This document shows, in pieces, positions 8,509 through 17,597 of a stretch of DNA of 64,000 nt. Position numbers and translations under genes: made by a program. Within the stretch, counting starts at the first letter, position 1. Every line of letters starts with the position of its first letter. The DNA is from CALKXV01 sp965228905. GTDB taxonomy: Bacteria > Pseudomonadota > Alphaproteobacteria > Rhodobacterales > Rhodobacteraceae. Under the pieces are notes generated by a model that saw nothing but the letters and a program-made list of their open reading frames with translations, was not told the DNA's origin and did not search any database. The DNA lies in NCBI GenBank assembly GCA_965228905.1, contig CBDDII010000002.1:248001-312000 (forward strand), written 5' to 3'.

Positions 8509-9408
8509 CTACGCGGCCATGTCTGATCTTTCCAGAGCCGCGTAGAAGTTCGCTTCGGCTTCTTCTGGCGGGATATTCCCGATGGGTTCCAGAAGGCGAC
8601 GATTGTTGAACCAATCCACCCATTCCAAGGTGGCGTATTCCACGGCATCGAAGCTGCGCCATGGCCCACGTCTGTGAATGACCTCGGCCTTGAACAGGCC
8701 ATTGATCGTCTCGGCAAGCGCATTGTCGTAGCTGTCGCCGACGCTTCCCACTGAAGGTTCGATCCCAGCCTCGGCCAAGCGCTCGGTGTAACGAATGGAC
8801 AGGTATTGCGATCCGCGATCGGAATGGTGTGTCAGGCCAGACCCGGGTTGGCGCTGATGCACCGCTTGTTCCAAAGCGTCGAGGACAAACCCGGCAGTCG
8901 CCGTGCGGCTGACACGCCAGCCAACGATGCGGCGCGCAAAGACATCAATGACGAAGGCCACATACACAAACCCCTGCCACGTCGCGACATAGGTGAAGTC
9001 GCTCACCCACAGCACATTTGGTGCTGGCGCATGGAATTGCCGGTTCACCTTGTCCAACGGACACGGCAATGCCTTGTCAGGGATCGTTGTCTTCGGCTTC
9101 TTGCCACGCACAACGCCCTCCAGACCCAAGTCTTTCATCAATCTGGCGACTGTGCAGCGCGCTATATCAAATCCTTCGCGACGCATCTGATGCCAAACTT
9201 TGCGAACACCATAGACACTGAGGTTTTCCTCAAAGACGCGCTTGATCTCGGGCTTCAGTTCTTCGTCACGCTTTGCCCGCTCTGACAGAAGGTCAGGGTT
9301 CGCGAGTCTGGCCATGTGGTCATAGAACGTGGAAGGGGCAATCGGCAGCACACGGCAGATTGGCTCGACCCCATGATCCGCGCGGTGATCTTCTATGAAC
9401 CGGATCAT
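8509..9408 (-). CDS. IS3-family transposase OrfB (DDE catalytic subunit)
   Basis: A 299-residue integrase-core protein. It has an HTH_21-like N-terminus, then the DDE triad: Asp in SDFTYVATW, Asp in HHSDRGSQY and Glu in DNALAETINGLFK, with 34-35 residues between the last two as expected for IS3. Its start overlaps the orfA stop (ATGA at 9405-9408). In IS3 elements the full transposase is an OrfAB fusion made by programmed frameshifting; here the overlap allows either coupling or frameshifting. Confidence 0.95.
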   Translation of the reverse strand: MIRFIEDHRADHGVEPICRVLPIAPSTFYDHMARLANPDLLSERAKRDEELKPEIKRVFEENLSVYGVRKVWHQMRREGFDIARCTVARLMKDLGLEGVVRGKKPKTTIPDKALPCPLDKVNRQFHAPAPNVLWVSDFTYVATWQGFVYVAFVIDVFARRIVGWRVSRTATAGFVLDALEQAVHQRQPGSGLTHHSDRGSQYLSIRYTERLAEAGIEPSVGSVGDSYDNALAETINGLFKAEVIHRRGPWRSFDAVEYATLEWVDWFNNRRLLEPIGNIPPEEAEANFYAALERSDMAA

Positions 9409-9731
9409 CGTTTCAGTGGGCGGTCGAGCTCCGCCTGAGCAAAATATGCAGACGCTTTGCGCAGGATCTCGTTGGCCTGCTTTAGCTCGCGCACCTCACG
9501 TTCCAGGGCCTTCATCTTCTCGGCCTGTTCGGTGGTGATGCCGCCGCGCTGGCCGGTATCGACCTCAACCTTCTTGACCCATTCGTTCAGCGTTTGCGGT
9601 GCGCAGCCAATCTTCGAAGAAATCGACACGATCGCCGCCCAACGGCTTTCATGCTGACTTTGATTGTCCAAAACCATCCGTACGGCGCGTTCGCGCACTT
9701 CTGGTGAATACTTGTTCGTCGTCTTTGTCAT
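9405..9731 (-). CDS. IS3-family transposase OrfA (HTH DNA-binding subunit)
   Basis: A 108-residue protein beginning MTKTTNKYSPEVRERAVRMV, the standard OrfA opening. A helix-turn-helix (AIVSISSKIGCAPQTLNEWV) is followed by a leucine-zipper-like coiled coil (EQAEKMKALEREVRELKQAN). OrfA binds the terminal inverted repeats. ATG 9731 lies 54 bases inside the right end of the element, the normal position for the promoter-proximal gene. Confidence 0.95.
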   Translation of the reverse strand: MTKTTNKYSPEVRERAVRMVLDNQSQHESRWAAIVSISSKIGCAPQTLNEWVKKVEVDTGQRGGITTEQAEKMKALEREVRELKQANEILRKASAYFAQAELDRPLKR

Positions 9732-9788
9732 GATGCTCCATCCTACTCATGAGTTGGAGCCTCCGGTAAACCCGGCGCGGTTCACTAT

Positions 9789-10115
9789 CTCGTTTACGGC
9801 AGCGAATACCTCTACTGTCTTGCCATCAGAGTTGCAGGTACGGTGGCTGCAAAGAAAGTCCTCAGCGGGATCGGTCGGCCAACTATGTTTGTTTGTGATA
9901 TCCCGATGGATCAAGTTCGAGATGGTACGCTCGAGGAGTTCGCTGGGATGATGCTGGAGTACCTCTTTGCCGGTCTCGTTGAACAGATCGAGACTGAAGT
10001 GCTCTCACCATGGAGCGGGTCAGCATTGTCGATCTGGACTGATGTCACACCAGAGTGCATTGTTGGACACTATCATCCTGAAAGGGTGTTCGATCCGCTT
10101 TGGAACGCTTGGTAG
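9789..10115 (+). pseudogene. unknown gene, 3' part, after the IS3-family element
   Basis: Continuation of the gene split at 8469. The frame reads LVYGSEYLYCLAIRVAGTVA and ends at TAG 10113-10115 after about 108 codons. It has no start codon of its own that matches the original frame near the junction; an ATG at 9895 could only give a short fragment. Function unknown; it contains a Trp-rich tail ending DPLWNAW. Confidence 0.65.
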
Positions 10116-10433
10116 GAGGCGGAAAGGATCTCACGCCAAAGTGTTACTGAAGAGTAATGGCGGGTCACCCGATAGCAACGAAATGATAAGGTGGAGGCAT
10201 TTGCATTTTTGTGACTTCGTACTCAATCTTAAGGCTGCGGCGGTTCTTGCTAGCCTGGGCGCTTTACTTGAGATCATAATTATTCATAGCCTCAAGCTAT
10301 GTGCCTGTGCGAATATCTAAGGCTATTGAATACGAAGCCTCAGAATTGAATGCCAAGTGGCATCTTACTTGGCGCATTCTGATTATCAGACCCACCAATA
10401 GGTAGAATTATCTGGATTCACTCGGGTAGGAAT
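10116..10433. other. intergenic stretch with an inverted repeat
   Basis: No gene supported. AT-richer than its neighbours. An imperfect inverted repeat spans 10340-10382 (TCAGAAT...GCCAAGT paired with ACTTGGCGCATTCTGA), placed about 50 bases before the AAA ATPase start. It could be a terminator for the split gene or an operator of the ATPase gene. Confidence 0.45.
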
Positions 10434-12611
10434 ATGACCAAGACCGCTACGGTAGAACTGAAAAATTGCTATGGTATTGATGCCCTCACTCATACCTTCG
10501 ACTTTTCCAACAATAACATGCCAGTGCTTGTTTATGCACCGAACGGTGTAATGAAAACGTCATTGGCCAAAACGCTCCGTCAATATGTGAACAATAAGGA
10601 GCCCGAGGATATCTTTTTCCCCGAGCGAAAGAGTACCTTTGCCATTACGGACGAAACAGGCGCAGCGTTGGATCGCGACGCCGTATTCGTAATCGACTCC
10701 ATCGACGAAAAATACCAGTCAGCACGTATCTCGACTTTGCTTGCCAGTGAGGAGCTAAAGGCACGATATGATGAGATATTTGGATCAATTGCTGAGAAGA
10801 AGGAAAGCCTTCTCAAGATCTTGAAAAAACCTTCAGGGCTTTCAAGGGATATCGATGTAGCAATTGCAAGCGCGTTCAAGCTCAAGAAGGAGGATATCCT
10901 TGTTGCACTGGCGCGCCTGGAGCGCGAAGTCAAAGAAGGAGCACATGGGGAATATGCGACACTGAAATACAAGGTTCTTTTCAGCGACAAGGTTGTCGAG
11001 TTACTTCAAAACGCCGACGTCAAGGCGCTGATCGATGACTACACCAAAATCTACGAGCAGATTTTGGACCAGTCGCTCTATTTCAAGAAAGGCGTCTTCA
11101 ACCACAGCAACGCCGAAACCATCGCCAAGAATCTGAAATCAAACGGTTGGTTTGAAGGTGGGCACTCGGTCAACCTTAACCACGCCGGAGAGCGCAGCGA
11201 GATAACAACAGAAGCCGACCTGATCGCAGCTATCGAGACAGAGAAGGAGAAGATCCTGACCGACCCGAAGCTCGCTGAAATGTTCCAGAAGGTGGACGGG
11301 ACGCTGACAACTGCGGAGCTCAGGAGCTTTCGGGACTATCTGATCGAACATCCGTTTGTCGTCGCGGAACTTTCGGACATAGACACCTTCAAGCAGAAGG
11401 TTTGGATTTCCTATCTCGTCCAGAACAGCCGCGAGTATTTCGAGCTGATAGAAGAGTACGACGCCAGTAAGGAAAAAATCAGAGCTATCATCGGAGAAGC
11501 TGAGAAAGAACAGACGCAATGGGAAGCCGTCATTGCGCTCTTTAACGACCGGTTTTCGGTCCCGTTCAAGGTTCAAGTTGAGAACAAGGGTGATGCCGTT
11601 CTCAATGTGTCTGCGCCACAAATTGCCTTTTACATTGAAGACCGGGAAGGTGGCACGGCAAGAAGAACAGACAGGGCGATTCTGGATAAAGGGCTTAGCA
11701 ACGGCGAAAAACGCGCCCTATATATCCTGAATATCATCTTTGAGGTCGAAGCGCGAAGAAAAGCCGGAATAGAGACGCTTGTGGTACTGGACGATATTGC
11801 GGACTCGTTTGACTACAAGAACAAGTACGCCATCGTCGAATATCTGCATGACATGAGGTCGGATGATGGCTTCCATCTTGTTATCCTGACCCACAACTAC
11901 GATTTCTACCGCACAGTTCGCGGCCGTCTTGGAGTGTTCGGCGACAACAAGTTGCTCAGCAATCGCCTCAATGGTGCGTTGCAGCTCATTCCAGACAAAC
12001 TCAGTGACAATCCCTTTACGGACTGGAAGGAGAACCTCACCGATCCCGTGGTGTTGGTCGCTTCGATCCCGTTTGTAAGAAATCTTGCCGAGTACGTCGG
12101 GAATGATGCGACCTTCACGCAGCTTACGGCATTGCTGCACATTAAGGATCAGACCAAGGCGCTTACTGTCGGTGAGCTCTACGGGATGTATCAGTCGGTG
12201 CTTGCTGCGGGGAGTTTTTCCGATTTCAGTACCGTGACCGGCACAGTATTTGAACTCGTGATGTCGGCTTGCGAGGATATCTGTAAGATTGAAGACGATG
12301 ATCTTTCGCTTGAACAGAAGATTGCTTTGTCAGTCGGGATCAGATTGGTGGCGGAGGAAGTCTTGATCGACAAGATCAATGATCCCGGCTACGTACAAAA
12401 GATCGGCAAAAACCAGACGGGCAAACTGATCCGCAAGTACGAAAGATCAGGAAACTGTGATGCCGCAGTTTTGCGGGCAGTTAAGCGCGTAGCGCTGATG
12501 ACCCCCGAAAACATCCACCTGAACTCTTTCATGTTTGAACCGATTCTCGACATGTCAGGGCACCATTTGAAGGCGCTCTTCGCGGAAGTGAATGCCTGTG
12601 CAGGCGCATAG
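10434..12611 (+). CDS. large AAA ATPase of AAA_13 / PrrC-like type
   Basis: A 725-residue protein. The P-loop region is VLVYAPNGVMKTSLAKT (residues 31-47); the usual second Gly is Met40, a variation seen in a subset of island-borne ATPases. A central helical region (about 90-400) looks coiled coil. An ABC-like signature LSNGEKRALYIL starts near 421, Walker B LVVLDDIADSFD near 449, and an H-loop LTHNYDFY near 485, giving an SMC/Rad50-like head split by a long insertion. The last 200 residues are helical and unassigned. Several proteins of this build are single-gene phage defences; here that is inference from architecture and location. GGTAGGAAT precedes the ATG. Confidence 0.7.
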   Translation: MTKTATVELKNCYGIDALTHTFDFSNNNMPVLVYAPNGVMKTSLAKTLRQYVNNKEPEDIFFPERKSTFAITDETGAALDRDAVFVIDSIDEKYQSARISTLLASEELKARYDEIFGSIAEKKESLLKILKKPSGLSRDIDVAIASAFKLKKEDILVALARLEREVKEGAHGEYATLKYKVLFSDKVVELLQNADVKALIDDYTKIYEQILDQSLYFKKGVFNHSNAETIAKNLKSNGWFEGGHSVNLNHAGERSEITTEADLIAAIETEKEKILTDPKLAEMFQKVDGTLTTAELRSFRDYLIEHPFVVAELSDIDTFKQKVWISYLVQNSREYFELIEEYDASKEKIRAIIGEAEKEQTQWEAVIALFNDRFSVPFKVQVENKGDAVLNVSAPQIAFYIEDREGGTARRTDRAILDKGLSNGEKRALYILNIIFEVEARRKAGIETLVVLDDIADSFDYKNKYAIVEYLHDMRSDDGFHLVILTHNYDFYRTVRGRLGVFGDNKLLSNRLNGALQLIPDKLSDNPFTDWKENLTDPVVLVASIPFVRNLAEYVGNDATFTQLTALLHIKDQTKALTVGELYGMYQSVLAAGSFSDFSTVTGTVFELVMSACEDICKIEDDDLSLEQKIALSVGIRLVAEEVLIDKINDPGYVQKIGKNQTGKLIRKYERSGNCDAAVLRAVKRVALMTPENIHLNSFMFEPILDMSGHHLKALFAEVNACAGA

Positions 12612-12755
12612 AATGCTCTTCGCTAGGATTTCCGAGCGGGTTAACCGACTGGTTGCACGGATGCTATCCGGCAGCCGCCGATGTCACTGGATAGATGAAA
12701 TGAAAAGTTTTGGGACTATTGAGATTTCTTCGACAGACAGTTCGGACTGAGAACA

Positions 12756-13934
12756 ATGCGCCTCCTTGCTTCAGCTGACATTCACCTGGGATCTCCGATC
12801 AGGTCGGTCGCACTGCGAAACCCCGATCTTGGGGATCGATTGAGGCAGGCTAGTCGCGACACGTTCGTACGGATAATTGACCTGGCTATCTCCGAGAAGG
12901 TCGACGCGCTCGTATTGGCGGGAGACATTTTCGACAACGGATACCCAGATCTCCGATCTCGCGCTTTCCTGGTAGCGCAGTTATCTCGCGCCGCCGAGGC
13001 GGGTGTGCCAACGGTCTTGGTCAGAGGTAACCACGACGCGTTGCTCGACCACCGTGCCCACGGAGAGCTTGGCCCTAACATCCATCTTCTGCACAAGGAA
13101 ATGCCAACGGTCGAAATCGGCGATGCCGCCTTTCACGGGCTTTCGTTCGATGCAGCTCATGTCGGAAAGAGCTTCCTCCCCGACTACCCGAAACCGGTGC
13201 CGGACAAGCGAAATGTCGGCCTTATGCATACCTCGCTCGATGGTGCTCCCGGCCATGACCCGTATGCGCCCTGTGCCGCGGCCGACCTGATGGCGCATGG
13301 CTTCGACCTTTGGTGCCTCGGTCACATCCATGCGCCTTTCGAGCGTTGGGACGACCCGGTCTTGGCGGTCATGCCGGGTATTCCGCAACCGCGCCATTTC
13401 GGTGAGCGCCAAGGCGGGACAGTTACGCTTGTCGAAATGGGAGAAGGCGCACCCATAGTCGAGCGGCGCGACGTTGCGCAGTTGGGCTTTGCCGAGTTGG
13501 AATCGGACCTCCAGGACTCCGGCGATCAGCAGGATATGTTTGCTACCCTTAGAGACGGGTTCTTATCGGCGCAGCTCCCGAATAAGGATGCCGCCGTCCG
13601 GCTGAGGGCAACGAGCTCAAGGCAGAGCGGCGCGTTTGTCGCGGAGCTCGCCGCACAAGTGCTGGACGACATTGATCGGGTCTTTTTGGATAAGGTCGAG
13701 GTCGTGCCGCCCTCTCGCCCGCTCAACACCGAGACAGATGACCTTGTTCGCCTGATGCGTGCGGAAATGGCGGAAGACGGTTTTAGGCAAGCCGCCCTGC
13801 AACAACTCGATGATGTCCGAACCGCGCTGCCGAATGAAATCGCTGCAGAACTGGAAGATCACGCTCTGGACGCATTGCTCGAAGACGCCATCGCCGAGGT
13901 GATGCTTGCGCTTCATGCGGAGCGCGCGGAATGA
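12756..13934 (+). CDS. SbcD/Mre11-like metallophosphoesterase (YhaO type)
   Basis: A 392-residue nuclease-fold protein. The calcineurin-like motifs are in order: ADIHLGS (7-13), GDIFDNG (57-63), RGNHDAL, MHTSLDG and GHIHAPF, so all metal ligands are kept. Its stop overlaps the start of the large ATPase gene (ATGA at 13931-13934), and the two should form a Mre11-Rad50-like complex acting on DNA ends. The C-terminal part (about 260-392) is helical and probably docks to the ATPase coiled coil. Such YhaO/YhaN pairs are known beside SbcCD in many bacteria, and their role is less clear. Confidence 0.88.
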   Translation: MRLLASADIHLGSPIRSVALRNPDLGDRLRQASRDTFVRIIDLAISEKVDALVLAGDIFDNGYPDLRSRAFLVAQLSRAAEAGVPTVLVRGNHDALLDHRAHGELGPNIHLLHKEMPTVEIGDAAFHGLSFDAAHVGKSFLPDYPKPVPDKRNVGLMHTSLDGAPGHDPYAPCAAADLMAHGFDLWCLGHIHAPFERWDDPVLAVMPGIPQPRHFGERQGGTVTLVEMGEGAPIVERRDVAQLGFAELESDLQDSGDQQDMFATLRDGFLSAQLPNKDAAVRLRATSSRQSGAFVAELAAQVLDDIDRVFLDKVEVVPPSRPLNTETDDLVRLMRAEMAEDGFRQAALQQLDDVRTALPNEIAAELEDHALDALLEDAIAEVMLALHAERAE

Positions 13935-16900
13935 GGCTGAATGCGCTGCATCTGATCCGCTATGGCAATTTCGAAGACGCTGAGATCGCCTTTCCGGTGC
14001 CCGCGCGTGACACCCCTGATGTAACCGTCGTTTACGGGCCGAACGAGGCCGGAAAGTCGACTGCGTTTCATGCGTTACTAGACATTTTCTTTGGCTTCCG
14101 GGCTGGTGCGCATCCCTACGCATTCCGGTTCGAGCGAAGCGACTTGCTTGTGGGGGCGGACCTTGACCTGCCCGGCCGCGGGGCAACTGTCCTGAGGCGC
14201 AACAGCAAGCGGTCCCAATCCTTGCTGGACACGGACAATCGGCCGGTCGCCGACGCGATCCTCGCTAGCGCGTTGCACGGGTTAACGCGGGACGAATTCG
14301 AGGAGCGGTTCTCGCTGGATGAAAGGGGCCTGCGGGACGGCGGCGAACGGATTGCCAGTGCGAAGGGCGAACTTGGTCAACTTTTGCATGCGGGCGTATC
14401 GGGCCTGACTGGCATTTCGGAGACGCTGAACACGCTTTCGGAGCGCGCCGACAAATTCCACAAAAAACATGGCCGTGCCACGGAGCTGAAACTGGCGAGT
14501 GACCGCCTGAAACAAATCGGTCGCGAGCTTCGAGCGGATCGGCTGACCTCGGAACGGGAACGAACTCTTCGTCAAGACCGTGACCAGAAGGCCGCACTGT
14601 TCGACGCGGAAAACACGGCGCTGGTCACCGCGCAGAAACGTCGTCTTGCCGCTACGGCGGCCAGTACGTGGTTCGACCGAACCCAGGAGATGGAACGACT
14701 CGCCGAGGCCCTGAAGGACTACCCGAGTGGCCCGGACCTGCCCCGGGATGCGGCCGAGCGCGTGGCGGCATTGGTGGAGAAAGTCTCCTCGCTCGAGGCC
14801 AGGATCACCGAGGCAGACGATGACGTCGCCGGCTTGGACCAGATCATTGAGGAGAACCCCGCTGACACGCTCGCCCCGGCACTGAACGCCGAGTTGGAAC
14901 GCCTGGATCAGATGACGGTCGATGGCGCCCCGTTGATGGACCGCGCCACGACGGCGCGCGCGGATCTCGACCGTCGCACTGCAGACCGGGATGCTCTCGC
15001 CATGGAGATGTCGACGGCGCAGGCGCGGCTTTCGGTGTCCGGCACGGCGGTGGCGGATCTCGTCCTCGACGCGGCGGAGTTGGAAGAGATCGCCGAGGCT
15101 GTCGAGGCGTGCCGCATGGCCAGCGAGGCGTTGAACACGGCGAAGGCCGTCGCCGATGCAGCGAGAGCGCGAGAGGGCGAGGCGCCTAGCGAACCGCAAG
15201 ATCTGACGCTCCTGCGCGACGCATTCGAGGCCTGGAGGCCGGTTTCGGACCTGACCACGTTCGAAACAGAGCGGGAACAAACCCTCGCGCGCCTCACCAA
15301 GGCTGCCGCCGACTTACCTGCGGACTGGACTGGCTTGGTCGACGCCGGCCTACCCGCGCCCGAAACGCTTGAGAAAGCCGCGCGGGAGTGGTCGGACTTG
15401 TCCTCGGACATCGCCGCAGCCAAGAGCAACGTCGAGGAACGCTCGAAGGAATTGGAGGATGCCACAGCCGATCTCTCGGCTTTGCAGGCCGCGCCCGAAG
15501 CGGTGGATGTCGCAACGACCGAGGAAACCCGCCGCCACCGCGACCTGGCTTGGACACGCCACCGCGACGACCTGTCCGATCCCTCCGCCGACCAATTCGA
15601 GGCGGCGATGCGCGCGGACGACAGCGCACGCGCCCATTTCGTGGCGGGGGCGGAGATCCGCCAGCGGCGACTTGAAGCGCAGAGGCGGGAAAAGACAGCG
15701 AAGGCGCGCTTCGAAACCGCTGAGGCGCGGCTGGCAGACCTGATCGATCGCCGCGAGAGTTTGTCAGAGTTTCATTCAAGGCTATCAGCAAGGCTCGGTC
15801 TGGAAGCAGGCACCACTCCAGCGGCTTTCGGACCACGCCACCAGACACTTTCAGCGGCGGCCAACGCCGCTGCCGATCACTTGAACGCGCAAGCAGCGTT
15901 GGATACCCGCCACCACCGCGAGGAAGCATTGCGCACCGACTTGATGGAAGCGGCCCGCGCCTTGGATCTCGGCGTGGGCAAGGGCGATATGGCGGCCCGG
16001 GTGCAAAGGGTTCTGACGCTGGAAGAAAGTGATCGCAAGGCCTGGAGTAGATGGAGGGACGGCCAGAAGGCCATCGAAAAACTGGACGACGACGCGCTGG
16101 TCAAGAAGGACGATCTAAAGCGGGCCGAGCTCGAGTTCGAACGGTTGACTTCCTCTCTACCGCTACCGGATCGCTCGGTCGAGGGGGTCCGGACGGCTCT
16201 TCCACACTTGCGACACCTACTTCGGCTGCACACCGATCTTCAGCGTCTCGATGAGCGAATCGAGGCACTGCAGCGGGCGATTTCGGCCTTGTCAGAGGGG
16301 GCCGAACGGCTGGCGAAGATTCTTGGTGCGACAGAGGATGAGGGCGTGCGGGAACCCATTCAGACCATTGACCAGGCGCGCATACGTGTGGCGGCAGCAA
16401 CGCGCGCCGACGAAAAACGTGGCGACGCCGAGTCGCGCAGGGACAAGCTCACGGCGGCACGACATCGCCACAATACCGATCTTGAGACCGCAAGGAACGA
16501 GCTAGATGACCGTTTCAAGGGTCAGGGAGACGACAGTCTTGCGCCGAGCGATCGGATAGCACGGTTCGTTGAGCGGGACCGGCTTCGCGCCGAGCACCTG
16601 ACTGCGGATCGGGATAGGCAGCAGGCCATCGTTGGCGTCGACGAGGACCTCTTCGGCGAGGAACTCGGCCTGATGCCGGACGCCTCTCGCGGACCTGTTC
16701 TCGAACAGCAGGTGCAAGACGCGCAAGACAGCCGCGACGCGGCGCGCGATGCAGCACGTGAGGCCGAGCGATTGTACCGCGAAGCATTCGACGCCGCCGA
16801 CCGTAGCGATCTGGTCACCGAACAGGCGACGTTACTGGAGGCGCTCCGCAATGGCGGTCGCGAGGCGGTCGTTGCTCGGCTGGGTGTGCTGGCGGCCCGC

Positions 16901-17338
16901 GGCGCACTTCGTCGTCTGGCGGAGGAACGACGCAGCGACATGCTGCGCGATGTCGAGGCGGCCTATGTGACAATGACCAAACCCAAGTGGCGCGGCGTCG
17001 AGGTTTGGAGCCAGATCGAAGGCGAAAAGCTGGTCGGCATCGACGCCGACGGGGACAAGGTTCCGGTCGATAAGATGTCGACGGGGACTATGGGCCAGCT
17101 CTACTTCGCCTTGCGGCTTGCGGGGTATCGCAGCTTTGCGCGTGATCTCGGACCCCTTCCGATGATCCTCGACGACATCATGGAAACGTTCGACGACACT
17201 CGGGCCCGGGCCGCATTGCAACTGTGCGCCGAGATAGGGGCAAGTGGACAGGCAATCCTCTTCACGCACCACGCGCACCTGGTTGAGATGGCCCAGACCG
17301 CAGTTCCGGGGGTGGCCATTGTAGATATGCCAGCCTGA
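13931..17338 (+). CDS. SbcC/Rad50-like ATPase (YhaN type)
   Basis: A 1135-residue SMC-like ATPase. Walker A YGPNEAGKST is at 35-44 in the YhaN/AAA_27 N-terminal head. About 850 residues of heptad-rich, Ala/Arg/Glu-rich coiled coil follow. The C-terminal head has the signature MSTGTMGQLYFALRLAG, Walker B LPMILDDIMETFDD and H-loop ILFTHHAHL. It is translationally coupled to the metallophosphoesterase gene. Expected role: ATP-driven DNA-end tethering and gating of the nuclease in the cytoplasm. The long regular coiled coil and complete motifs argue for a functional gene. Confidence 0.88.
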   Translation: MRLNALHLIRYGNFEDAEIAFPVPARDTPDVTVVYGPNEAGKSTAFHALLDIFFGFRAGAHPYAFRFERSDLLVGADLDLPGRGATVLRRNSKRSQSLLDTDNRPVADAILASALHGLTRDEFEERFSLDERGLRDGGERIASAKGELGQLLHAGVSGLTGISETLNTLSERADKFHKKHGRATELKLASDRLKQIGRELRADRLTSERERTLRQDRDQKAALFDAENTALVTAQKRRLAATAASTWFDRTQEMERLAEALKDYPSGPDLPRDAAERVAALVEKVSSLEARITEADDDVAGLDQIIEENPADTLAPALNAELERLDQMTVDGAPLMDRATTARADLDRRTADRDALAMEMSTAQARLSVSGTAVADLVLDAAELEEIAEAVEACRMASEALNTAKAVADAARAREGEAPSEPQDLTLLRDAFEAWRPVSDLTTFETEREQTLARLTKAAADLPADWTGLVDAGLPAPETLEKAAREWSDLSSDIAAAKSNVEERSKELEDATADLSALQAAPEAVDVATTEETRRHRDLAWTRHRDDLSDPSADQFEAAMRADDSARAHFVAGAEIRQRRLEAQRREKTAKARFETAEARLADLIDRRESLSEFHSRLSARLGLEAGTTPAAFGPRHQTLSAAANAAADHLNAQAALDTRHHREEALRTDLMEAARALDLGVGKGDMAARVQRVLTLEESDRKAWSRWRDGQKAIEKLDDDALVKKDDLKRAELEFERLTSSLPLPDRSVEGVRTALPHLRHLLRLHTDLQRLDERIEALQRAISALSEGAERLAKILGATEDEGVREPIQTIDQARIRVAAATRADEKRGDAESRRDKLTAARHRHNTDLETARNELDDRFKGQGDDSLAPSDRIARFVERDRLRAEHLTADRDRQQAIVGVDEDLFGEELGLMPDASRGPVLEQQVQDAQDSRDAARDAAREAERLYREAFDAADRSDLVTEQATLLEALRNGGREAVVARLGVLAARGALRRLAEERRSDMLRDVEAAYVTMTKPKWRGVEVWSQIEGEKLVGIDADGDKVPVDKMSTGTMGQLYFALRLAGYRSFARDLGPLPMILDDIMETFDDTRARAALQLCAEIGASGQAILFTHHAHLVEMAQTAVPGVAIVDMPA

Positions 17339-17597
17339 CCAACCGAGCCCTCAATTCTTGGTTGACCCCCCCACTTGTCGCCGGACCGGACTGCCTGATG
17401 GACCGGCGGCGCCGAAGCCGCACTCCGCTCATTTCGCCTTTGTGCGGAAAATGGGTTCGCGCCGACAATGACAATGGAGAATGCAGTCCGTTGATGTAAG
17501 AACAGCCCGAACGCTGAGGTGGGGAGTACCAAGTATGGCGCTAGGCAGTCATTATGTAGGACGTCGTCGAAAGACGCTTCTCGGATGGAGGAAGTAA

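Larger units (their letters stand above)
8470..9784 (-). mobile_element. complete IS3-family insertion sequence, 1315 bp
   Basis: Terminal inverted repeats begin TGAACCGCGCCGGGTTT at 8470 and, on the other strand, at 9784. The first 27 bases of each end differ at one position (G/A at base 18). The flanking target duplication is CTAT (8466-8469 and 9785-9788). Inside are two transposase frames, orfA and orfB, overlapping by 4 bases on the minus strand. Both reading frames and both ends look intact, so the element may be recent and active. Confidence 0.95.
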
